From Adiantum capillus-veneris (taxonomy: Eukaryota > Streptophyta > Polypodiopsida > Polypodiales > Pteridaceae): a stretch of DNA of 64,000 nucleotides. Under the pieces are notes generated by a model. The model was not told the DNA's origin. It saw only the letters and a list, made by a program, of their open reading frames with translations, and ran no database searches. How positions within the stretch are numbered: the stretch's first letter is position 1; every line of letters begins with the position of its first letter. Shown here one piece after another: positions 44,708 to 53,739 of the stretch. The stretch spans positions 102,504,087-102,568,086 of the forward strand of contig CM043964.1 in NCBI GenBank assembly GCA_014529385.2. Reading direction: 5' to 3'. The translations under genes were made by a program, and so were the position numbers.

Positions 44708-45462
44708 GTGACAGAGTCAGACATGCATGCTTTGCTAGTGACTGAGCAAAGCAGAGAGTCAGTTGTGCGAGATACTTCTATGCAGGATAGACAGGTAGAG
44801 CGGTCTTGCTCTAGTGAGTCACGACAGGAGGACGTTGTGCAAGAGTCTATGCATATGAGATCTCTAGTGAGTCACAACAGATTGAGTGGTCATGTTTGCA
44901 GTGGATGATTGCAGAGGAGGCTGAGATGTCAGCGATTATGCAGTCATTCCTTTCTATGCTCGACAGTGAGCATGGGGATATAGTTGTGCAGGATATGTCT
45001 TCCAGCAGACACCTAGAGCAGCTGGTTTGCTCTGAGGTTTCACGACAGGTTGATGCGTCTTTTGCGGACAGTCAGGAGATGCATGTGGCTGACACGCCTT
45101 GTCAGTCAGAGATGCCTATTGCCAGGGATATATATGTTGATGCATGCTCCGTAGAGCTAGCAGGGCCCGCCAGCATTGCATCGGCATTCGGTGGTCTCAT
45201 GTATGAGATGTTGATCTTGAGACCGGATATCGCAGCTGCAGTGAGAGCACTTGCAGTTGGGGTTGTCAGTCGTTTGTTGACTGATGATGGCATAGTGCAC
45301 GAGGGAGATATGCAGGTATTGCGTACATTCTTGCAGTACGTGTGCGGTACGTCTAGTGGTGTATGGACTTACACGGGAGCAGGACAGCCGGATGCACACG
45401 ATCACAGCCAGCCAGTGGGCATCGGTGGAGAGTGGTTTTCTGTCACCTTTTGTAGTCTTTAG
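44708..45462 (+). pseudogene. Copia remnant: Ser/Glu-rich linker and end of RT
   Basis: 44708-44908 continues the gag frame after its stop. 44896-45462 (188 codons) is in another frame. The recognisable part is GLMYEMLILRPDIAAAVRAL and VLRTFLQYVCGTSSGVW, matching the YxxxxRPDI...V...LRYLxGT region of Copia RT-RNase H. The first 100 residues are rich in Ser, Glu, Gln, Met and Asp with no known domain. All catalytic RT boxes are gone. Whether the 188-codon frame is expressed is unknown. Confidence 0.55.
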
Positions 45463-45508
45463 ACTAGGTTCTCTTGCTTAAAGGCACAGTCGCCTTTAAG
45501 TGGGAGGT

Positions 45509-45679
45509 TGTTGGGGTATAGGCGTCTATGCCTTGCCTGGTTGCCCACTGACTTGTATACCTTATACATAGCATAAGTGTATAGGGGGCTGCTCACTCTT
45601 GGAGTCTCCCCACCCACATCGTGTGTGTCTCCTTCTCTCTCTCTCACTCTTCTTCTGTGGTGCTCCCTGATCCCCTTCA
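45509..45679 (+). repeat. 3' LTR of reduced Copia copy 1
   Basis: 171 bp, TGTTGGGG...CCCCTTCA. Pairs with 47195-47404 (shared blocks: atgccttgcctgg, cccactgac, ccacccaca, gtctccttctctc). The boundary is fixed on the left by the polypurine tract and on the right by the ttca end shared with the other LTR. Confidence 0.75.
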
Positions 45680-45748
45680 AATGAGAGAGGGTGGTGGTGG
45701 GCGAGAGAGAGAACACACGCACAGAGAGAAGACAGCACGAGAGAGGGG

Positions 45749-45817
<69 letters not shown>

Positions 45818-46156
45818 GATAGGGAGAGGGGTTATAGAGTGACTAAGAAAAGAGAGAGGAAGAAGGGAGTAGGAGATAGGAGGACTTTAGGGAAGGGATA
45901 GTGGTTTCTAGAGGAGGAGCTGGAGGAAGGGAAGGTGGTTAGAGGAGTAGATGGAGAGAGGAGGTGGAGGAGAGGAAGGATGTTGGAGGAGGAGGCTGAG
46001 GAGGAGGAGGAAGGGAAGAGGAGGAAGCACATGGGTAGCAAGAGGAGGAAGGGGAGGTAGGGAGGGTGGCACTCCAAAAAAAAAAGCTCGCTCTGTTGAG
46101 CTCGCTCGAAGATCTAACTCTGCAATTTTGTCCTCCTATGGTACTGCACTATTTAC
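45680..46156. repeat. Purine-rich tract with (GA)n
   Basis: Almost pure A/G on the plus strand from 45680 to about 46080, including (GA)n at 45750-45811 and many gaggagg units. No gene. The remaining 70 bp show nothing recognisable. Confidence 0.85.
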
Positions 46157-46560
46157 ATAAGCTAGTTGTGTTGTCATGATTTTGAGGCGATTGACCAAGC
46201 TTACAATATCTTCATTATGTTCCATTTGCAATTAGTACATATCTTTCTTTAAGGTGACTTTGCTCTTCTTTTTCCTAGCTCCAAAGTTTTTTTCTACTGC
46301 TTTCCATGCATCTGATGAGGTATCACAATCATCAATAAAGTGTACATGATTATCATGTAGTGTAGTGATTATGATTTCTAATGCCTGCTCATCCTTGGCT
46401 TGATTTTGTGTACGCATAGCTCATGTCAGAACTTGCACACCAATAGTAGATGTAGAATCATTGAGCATTAGCTTGACTAGTCCCCATAACTACTTTTTTA
46501 TTAAGCCTTTCAACTTGGTTTGCCAAGTACCAAAGCCCTCCCCGTTAAATTTCCCCAAGC
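46157..46560 (-). pseudogene. Copia gag relic
   Basis: Minus strand: GEGFGTWQTKLKGLIKK (the YxxWK start of Gag), then AKDEQALEIIITTLHDN and DTSSDAWKAVEKNFGARKK, then LQMEHNEDIVSLVNRLK. These match the classical Copia Gag (UBN2) order D.KAL..I..SL..., AKEAWD.L...F. Stops at about 46420, 46495 and 46232 interrupt it. A separate element from the reduced Copia copies, which lie on the other strand. Confidence 0.75.
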
Positions 46561-46710
46561 CCCTTCTCTTCCATTGTGCTGATAGAGGGGTCTTAGCTTA
46601 GGAGACTTTCCTAGCCACTGTCTACCTCTTTACACGAGCACAAATTCTCCTTAGAAATGATAGAAAATTTCTTTTTAGTTATTGTGCTTAGCAACAAGAT
46701 TTTAAAGTTT

Positions 46711-46759
<49 letters not shown>

Positions 46760-47194
46760 TTCAATTTGTAAAGCTCCTTTTCACCATTGTGAAGCTCCTC
46801 TTCACAATTATTTGCTTTGTATGCTTGAAGAAACCGTTGATGAAGGTATTTCTACCTTTCTCTTCAATGCTTGAAGCCGCCTTTGTATGTCAATGAGAAT
46901 GGTTGCCATTGTGAAGCTTTGAATGGCTTGCTCATGGAAATTAGCTCCTAACAGGTCCTGGAGCTGAACACTAAATTTACCACTTGAGTGCACACTTCTT
47001 ATGAATGCCCTCTATCAAGGAGCCAATTTTTGGGGATGAGCGTGTAAACGTCTTCTGTAGATAGTTTTATATTTAAGACAAATTGTTTTATTGAGCTCAA
47101 TTTGCAGAGGGCCAAAGGTAGGGCCGACCTGGGCTCGAACACAAAGCTACAGATGATGATGATGAGGCAGCCTCTTATGGGAGTGAGCTGAGTT
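46561..47194. other. Interval without recognised gene
   Basis: Contains (GA)n at about 46714-46756. A 61-codon minus frame (46808-46993) has an amphipathic helix look but no family match. Near 47120-47150 a GTTCGAGCC string on the minus strand recalls a pol III B box, without a partner A box that I can place. Confidence 0.45.
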
Positions 47195-47404
47195 TGTTGA
47201 GGTACATGCATCTGTGCCTTGCCTGGTCACCCAAGCTATGGGCGCTCGCCCACTGACACCTTATTCTTGTGTACATATACAAAGAATAAGGGGCAGCCCA
47301 TAGTAGAGTCTTGCTCCACCCACACAGTGTGTACTCTCTCCTTCTCTCCTTTCCACATGCACACCGCACCGCGCACGCACGTATCCATGCACTCACACTG
47401 TTCA
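47195..47404 (+). repeat. 5' LTR of reduced Copia copy 2
   Basis: 210 bp, TGTTGAGG...CTGTTCA, homologous to 45509-45679 and followed two bases later by the PBS. Short LTRs of this size are usual in Copia elements. Confidence 0.75.
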
Positions 47405-48889
47405 AATGGTATTAGAGCTTTGGCGACGCGTGCGTGATGGATTCCCCTGTGAGACGAAAGCGACGGAGCTTGGCTATGGCAGCTTGAGCTTGGCAACGGT
47501 GGAGAGATCAAGAAAGCTTGAAAGCTTTGTGAGAATGCAATGGGAGCTTATGAGCTCAGTTGAGAGTGATGTATGCCCTTGTGGAAGCTTAGAAAGGAGT
47601 GTGGAAGATTGTGTGTAAGTGAAGGTGTGCCCTAAAAACTGTGTGCACAACAACACTGTTTTAAGATGTGGTTTTCTCCTTTTAAAATGCAGATTTGAGA
47701 ATTCTGTTCTTCAGGCTCGTCCATTTTGACGTGGTTTACAACTTTGTGGAAGAAACTTTTTGCAAATTTCTCACCGTTTTGCTGATATTCAACTTAGACT
47801 AACTATATACAGAAATTGCAGGTTTTCTGTTTTCGCATAGTGTGCGAGTTTGATGCACTCTTGAAAGCACGACAAGTGCTCAAAGTTAGGTGCATAAATT
47901 TTGACTGAAGATGCAATTTCAGCTTGTGTAGAGCTTGTGGTTTGAGGGTTTTTTGGTAAATTTGGGCAACAAAGTACGGAGGCGTTTACACACCATCGAA
48001 GTGGTCTCTTGAGAGACACGGTTTTTGGAGCACACGGCTAGAGCTTCTTTCACAAGTTTTCACAGGATACTTTGGCATAGATTTTGTGCTTGGATTCATG
48101 GCCTTTGCGGATGGTTTGCATATGGTGATGGCACATGGTTGATGCCCATTGTACATGCATTTTGGTAAGCACTTTCAAGTGTCGGTGAGCTCTCTTGAGA
48201 GTATTGTTTTTGCATTGATCAGTTTTCCAAATTGCAACTCTTCTGGTGCTTGTTTATGCACAGTCACTCCGTGGATGTATGTTGAGTGTGGATTGCCATT
48301 GTATGTAAGATTGTGGAGCCATTTTGCATTTCTACTCATTGGCATTGAGTAGTGCTATGGTTTATGGTTTAGAGTCCTCTTTCAGAGACTTTAGTGGTCG
48401 AGTTGGACTCCCACTTTGACAGGTTTTGTAAGCTTGGACGTAGTTTAGTGTTATTTGTACCCACTCTTGCAGGAGTGAGGATTATGTATGCTTATGTGGC
48501 TACAGACTTTGCTAGTCACAGGTTTCACAAGTTTTTGCAGATTTTTGCAAGAAGTTTGTGGGATGCATTTTGAGCTAGTTTGCTCTCTACTTGCATATAT
48601 GGTTATGTGCTTTACGCTCGGTTAAGCAGTTTGTCCCTTTTTATGCTTGCAGAGTTTGTAGATTGTGGAGTTGCTTTAAGACATATGTGAGTGTAATTTT
48701 TGATGCGTTTGATCATGCTTTTGATGATTGTGTAGTGGTCGCGTCACTTCCCACTTTGTTGCCAGTTTGGTATGGTATATGATTGAGATTGTACTTGAGA
48801 TTTTGCTCATTTTATAGGAGAGATTTTGCCAGATTTTTCCCAGATTTCTTGCCATACTTTGGTTCTTAGCCATTCACTTATGGTTGCAG
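47405..48889 (+). other. Long untranslated leader of reduced Copia copy 2
   Basis: About 1.5 kb between the PBS and the first recognisable coding motif. Short homology to copy 1's leader (43190-43330) is visible: both share a gtatgctt.tgtggcta block after a ctct/cact-rich stretch. No domain found in the small open frames. The Gag N-terminus present in copy 1 is absent here. Confidence 0.55.
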
Positions 48890-50222
48890 ATATGTGTGAC
48901 AGTGTAGAGTCCACTACGATGAATTTTGAGAGATGGCGGACTCGTTCTTGCCGATACTTGCATTGTTGGCATTGCGGTCACATAGGGCACATTAGAAGCT
49001 GTTGTTTTAGACATATGAGACAGTAGTGGAGATGTATGCGAGATGAAAATATGGCTTTGACATAGGTTACAGAGGCAGTTTCAGTGGCAGTCTATGCTAG
49101 TGATGGTGATGTCACGCTTGCCTCGAGTGTACCTCTTGCAGATTTGTCTATGATTAGCACACTTTCTCCACAATGGTTACTAGATAGCAATGCTACTTTC
49201 CATGTCACACCATGTTGTGAGTAGTTCAACACATTTTCTAGTGGGAGACTTGGCTGTATGCACTTGGCTGATGGTTCGGCGTTTGACATAGAGGGTGCAG
49301 GAGATGTTTGTTTGTCTTTACCTAGTGGTACGTAATACACACTACGACATCTGTGCTATGTTACTCAGCTAAGATAGAGCTTGATCTCAGTGAGACAGCT
49401 AGTAGATTTTGGTTGTCAGTTACTTCTTAGAGAGTAGTCTTTCCACATGCATTGTGGTTCATTAGTGATTGCCAGAGGAGCCCGCAGTGGCCTGATATAT
49501 CCTATGCATGTGTCTGAAGTTTGAGATGGCGTAGTCTTGGTTTTATTGCTGACATGCTTTGAGTGAAAGACGAGACGTGTCTCTTTCATAGGTGAGCTCC
49601 ACCATGCTCATCACGAGACAGAGCAGTTAGCTGTGTAGGACGTGCTAGTGGACTCTGTAGAGATAGAGATAGAGCGGCAGTGCTCTAGTGAGACACAACA
49701 GGTGTTGTTAGACTTTGTACAGGAAGAGGTAGAGTAGGTATGCTCCCTAGAGACATAGACAAAGCTGACATCTATGTATTTCTTTGATATGCTCATGTTA
49801 GAGGCTGATGAGTTGGTGCCAAGGCGCACAATTTTGCCTATGGGTGAGAGGGACGTAGGTTTTCCAGTGTCGGAGTTGACATATCCATACGTGATGGTGG
49901 GTAGTCCTAATGATGTAGTGATTGCAGATAGCGTAGTGGAGGCGAGTACAACCAGGTTCACACAAATTTTGTCAGCGTTGAGGTGTCTCCTTGTTAGTGT
50001 GTCAAGGCCCGATCTAGCAGCTACAGTAGGATCATTTGTAGCAGGGATAGTCAGTCCTACGGTGGCTGACACTAGCATGATGCTTTGTGGAGCTTTGCAA
50101 ACCATACAGAATAGTCTGCAAGATTTACATGTAGGCTCTAGCGTGGGTACGCATGCTCGCCCACCACAAGAGCCAATACAACTGCATGTAGATCGACTGA
50201 GAAAGCCGGTGGGTGTAGGTTG
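48890..50222 (+). pseudogene. Copia Gag-protease-remnant RT, copy 2
   Basis: Order as in copy 1: knuckle CWHCGHIGHIRSCC, protease QWLLDSNATFHVTPCC (D-S-N-A active site), FSSGRLGCMHLADGSAFDIE, SLISVRQLVDFGC, then an acidic linker and SRPDLAATVGSFVAGIV (versus RPDIAAAVRALAVGVV in copy 1). About ten in-frame stops, several replacing Gln or Arg. The final open part, 49774-50223, encodes 149 codons. Confidence 0.75.
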
Positions 50223-50232
50223 AGAGAGTCTT

Positions 50233-51164
50233 TGTTAGAAGTTGGACACACCCTACGGAAATTGACTACTCGGCAGATCATCATATTTTTTGTAATTATT
50301 CATTTATTGAGAAAACCCGACATTTCACCTTGTAAATATTGGGGCTTATAGAAGTTTCCAGATTGTATCCCAGTTTTGACATTTAGATTGAGTAGATGGT
50401 TAATTTGGAACTTTAGGGTTTGAGAATTGTAAGGTATTTATACCACTTTTTGACCTTAATGAAAAAACCTTTGTCACTTTAAAGAGTTGGAAGTCTGTGA
50501 GTGAGCGTATTGTGTACGAGAGAGAGTGTGAGCTTCATCTTGACGCTACGTGTGCATCGGTGGTCAGAATTGAGTGTGGAGAAGTGCAGTGTGTTGCCCC
50601 CGATGAGAGCTAAGCGCCGATACCTACATTGTGCGCGTACGGTCCGGTTTTGTGAGCTCCATGTACGAGCTTCATTTGGTGATTCGGTGAGCATACGTTG
50701 TCCGATTTTGCATTGCAACATATCCATGCGTTCACATTGAGTAGAGCTACACATTAGGCACTTTAGATTTCGGAAACGAAGACCTGCAAATTTCAGCCAG
50801 ACATCCTACGTGATTTTGCACCGGGTGTTTTGGGTTGGGGTTTTGGTTCATAGACCTTAGGGAGAGCAACCTATTGGTGTTAGTAGGGTCTCCTTCAAGT
50901 TCTGTGGTGTTTCGAGATTGTTTGATGGGTGTTCGGCTCTAGAAAGCGTTGTAGGAAGTTTCCTCTTATGCACTCCTGAACGTTGTGACTTAGACATTGG
51001 GTAGAGACCTGTGTAGGAATTAGTTAGGAGTCGGTCGAGTCTAGGTTGACACCCTATGCTTGCTTCCACACGCTTGTGGGTCGAGCTTCGTTCTTAGCTG
51101 ACAAATCTTGTTAGTAAGTGAGTTCTTGATGTGCTGACGTCCGTCGCGGCATACCCGTCCAACA
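50233..51164 (+). repeat. 5' LTR of Gypsy-3 (inferred)
   Basis: About 930 bp from TGTTAGAAGTTGG, where Copia copy 2 is cut, to ...CCGTCCAACA, directly before the PBS. A possible TATA element, tatttata, lies at 50435-50442. Assigned as an LTR from its position before the PBS, not from a paired copy. Confidence 0.62.
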
Positions 51165-51165
51165 T

Positions 51166-51183
51166 TGGCACCGCTGTCGGGGA
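51166..51183 (+). promoter_or_regulatory. Primer-binding site (tRNA-Asp type) of Gypsy-3
   Basis: TGGCACCGCTGTCGGGGA, close to the TGGCGCCGTTGCCGGGGA used by many plant Tat/Athila elements (three transition differences). Confidence 0.8.
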
Positions 51184-53007
51184 CGAAAACCTTAGGTAGG
51201 TGACCGATGCTAGTCCTTGAGGATAGGGATTCTTTGGCTTGCCAAGAGTCTTGTTTTACATTTAGATATATGATCAAAGGGTGGAGGACTCTCTAGGTCT
51301 TAGAGGGAGTATAGGAAGCGTGTGTCTGGCCTAGATCTTTCAACTTAGGTAGTTTTAGGTAGACTTAGGTAGGTTTTAGTTGATTTATGTTGTAAAGAGT
51401 AGGAGTGGGAGTGGGAGAAGTGGTGAGAGGAGAGCTTGAGAGTCCGGAGAGGCCAGAAAGCAACCAAAACACCATTATCATCATTTCATATGATGAGGAG
51501 GAGTAGAGTAAGTAGGACATCATGATTCAGGATCTAGAGCACTTCATGCATGTATACTTGCTTGGTAGATTCATCACAAGGTTGTAAAAGACGCAAAAAG
51601 ACGCAAAAGTGTGTTTGAAAGCTGAAGTGAAGTCCAAAAGTTACTGTGAGTGTTTCTGATAGAGCTGCAAAGCATCAAGAGCATTTCTGTCAGGAAAAAA
51701 ATTAATTTTAAGCCAGGAGACATCCTACGCAAAGGATGTCTACCTACAGGATAATCTGGTGGTAATTTTGGAATTTTGAGTAGACCAGTGTGTTCAGGAA
51801 GGGGGGGGGGGGGTTACCCTAATTTCACATGGAAAGTAGAAATTTGACCATATCTTGACAGGATAAGGCCAGATAGACTGAAATTGCCAGACATCCTACC
51901 CAAATTGTGCCAAAGCATTATTCTAAGACCAAAACCATAGGATGGCTGCATGAGCATGATCTGCATGATATATTGAGTGACTGAGAGAGGTTTCATCTCG
52001 TTTGGGTGAAAAAATTGGGTTCTAAGTAGACTTTAGCACTTTTGACTGAAAAAGGCTAGAACATCTAAAATTGGGGACTTTTGAAATCCAAACCAAAATC
52101 TAAGCATACTACTGGGTTGTTGACATCAAGGGGAAGCTGTGGGTCAAGTCTGGGGTCAAACAGGCCAAAAAGACATCCTACACGTAGGATGTCATCTGCG
52201 TGATTTTGCACTCCAAACCTAATTTTGAGCATACCAAAGTGATCAGCACCTCAAGGGGAGCATGTGCTTTGAATTTGAAGCCATTCTGGGCAAAAATACA
52301 TCCTACGCGTAGGATGTCTAAAGCAAGAAAATGAAGCAAGATACTGACTGTGGGCATAGCAAGGTGTTGTATAGCCTGAGGCAAGCCTCCTAGTCAATTT
52401 TGGTCCAAATTGGAGTTGATTAGATTGATCAAGACTAGCAGCAGCAGGCTGTCGAAAAAAATTAATGATCGATTGACAAGCTTATAGGTGTCCAAATAAA
52501 AAAGTAAAAACAGTTGTGGACTTAGCACATCAAGGGGAATTCATAGTGCAAGAATCCAGGCAAAACATAGCAGGAGACATCCTACACGTAGGATGTCTAT
52601 TGGAGCTTAGGGAAGAGAAAATTTGACTGGACTTAGACAGTGAGGTTCCATTTGGCTTAAGGGTTCCAGAACTTCTTTCAGAAGTGAATTTGGACCTTGT
52701 TTGGCCATTTGACAGAGCAAAGATTGAATTCAGACTTTTTCGCATAAATTGACCAACATCCGAGGGAAGTACAGTTCCAGATTAGCAGACCTAATCTAGA
52801 TCATCAGCAGTATATAAAATACAGTAGTGGTTGAGGTTAACTCTCCAGTTATACCAATCATTACTAAGATAACCTCTAGCGGTTAAATGCTTTGATTCGA
52901 TTGCCGAAATTAAACGCTTGTGTATAGGTATATTCAGCAGCAAAGCAAGAAGTTGTGCGGAGACTGATCCTTTGCCAGGTGAGCGGTTGGATTTGTGATA
53001 AATTGCA
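51184..53007 (+). other. Gypsy-3 leader with repeated palindromes
   Basis: 1.8 kb without a clear gene. It carries the palindrome GACATCCTAC-nn-GTAGGATGTC or close forms at 51719-51740 (imperfect), 52172-52193, 52298-52317 (perfect 20-bp ACATCCTACGCGTAGGATGT) and 52576-52597. Half-sites are at 51890-51899 and at 50800-50809 inside the LTR. The flanks (tcaaggggaa/gc, gtgattttgca) are also partly repeated. A run of 13 G lies at 51801-51813. Confidence 0.75.
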
Positions 53008-53739
53008 TTGATAAGTTTGATGAATTTAAGATCAGGAAGATACATTTTTAGAGACCAGAAGGTGGCAGGTGACCAAGGTAGCTTAGTGTCCACCGAGAAG
53101 AGTGTAACTCAGGCAAGGCTAGATGCACTAGCACCGATTATTGAGGAAGGTAGTGATACTGACACTTCATCAGAAAAATCCTTCTTCATGATGGGTAGTC
53201 AACAGCCAGGAGGTTTTACCTATGACGGACCAATGCCAGGAGGAAGCACCTCCCTAAATCCTTTGAATGATTCCAAGTTCACTGTGATCTTCTTAGAAGG
53301 AATAAACTCGAGGGGAGCCCTAGTCTATTCTGATTATCGAGGACACAAGTGTATTTGTATTGAAGAAAGGCCGGCTCAGAGACTAGAGATAATTCGAGTC
53401 TATGATGATGGAGATAGATTCCGAGACGAAAAGGGGAACCACTATCTGATAGTTAGTAACCCTGAAGATTACAACAGATATGGAGATAACGTGGCGGAAG
53501 GGAAAATGGTTTTAGAAACTCAAGAACCGCCACCAAACATTGATCGACCTGGAGCAATTTTTATGTATGATAAGAAAACAACCAGGGTTTCAACTTATAA
53601 TGCGAACGTGGAAATCTACAAGCATGAGAGCGAGGGAATAGTCTCTTACTTTCGCTGCAAAGAACCATACTTAACTGAATTAAGCAAAGACAAGGTTCTT
53701 AGTTATTCTCTTATGAAACTGCTATGGAGAAGGATATAG
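53008..53739 (+). CDS. Gypsy-3 N-terminal gag region, unrecognised domain (243 aa)
   Basis: Open for 243 codons and starts MISLMNLRSGRYIFRD. An LRSGR string near the start is common in plant Gypsy Gag proteins. Residues about 85-240 (DSKFTVIFLEGINSRGALVY, HKCICIEERPAQRLEIIRVY, GNHYLIVSNPEDYNRYGDN, FMYDKKTTRVSTYNANVEIY) look like a compact alpha/beta domain that I cannot assign. The frame overlaps the next one (53724) by 16 nt, so an indel or a frameshift site joins it to the rest of gag. Confidence 0.65.
   Translation: MISLMNLRSGRYIFRDQKVAGDQGSLVSTEKSVTQARLDALAPIIEEGSDTDTSSEKSFFMMGSQQPGGFTYDGPMPGGSTSLNPLNDSKFTVIFLEGINSRGALVYSDYRGHKCICIEERPAQRLEIIRVYDDGDRFRDEKGNHYLIVSNPEDYNRYGDNVAEGKMVLETQEPPPNIDRPGAIFMYDKKTTRVSTYNANVEIYKHESEGIVSYFRCKEPYLTELSKDKVLSYSLMKLLWRRI

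Larger units (their letters stand above)
43128..45679 (+). mobile_element. Reduced Copia element, copy 1 (gag-protease-remnant RT)
   Basis: Plus-strand element with a 3' LTR (45509-45679) preceded by polypurine TTAAGTGGGAGGT. The 5' LTR is not seen: LINE-2 abuts the leader at 43127. The coding part is gag with a zinc knuckle, a protease and a short segment resembling the end of Copia RT. Integrase and most of RT are absent. The same layout recurs in copy 2 (47195-50232), so the reduction predates both copies. Non-autonomous. Confidence 0.78.
47195..50232 (+). mobile_element. Reduced Copia element, copy 2, cut by Gypsy-3
   Basis: 5' LTR 47195-47404, PBS 47407-47418 (TGGTATTAGAGC, initiator-Met type), long leader, then a decayed coding part at 48890-50222. 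The 3' end is missing: Gypsy-3's LTR starts at 50233, just where copy 1 text would continue (ccggtgggtgtagg versus ccagtgggcatcgg). More decayed than copy 1. Confidence 0.78.

Noticed and set aside
47120-47150. Possible tRNA-derived SINE (pol III B box-like GTTCGAGCC on the minus strand)
   Set aside because: No A box at the right spacing, no poly-T or A-rich tail and no second copy.
51719-52597. CRISPR-like array of palindromic repeats
   Set aside because: Spacing is irregular (about 120-450 bp), the host is eukaryotic, and the repeats lie in the leader of a Gypsy element.
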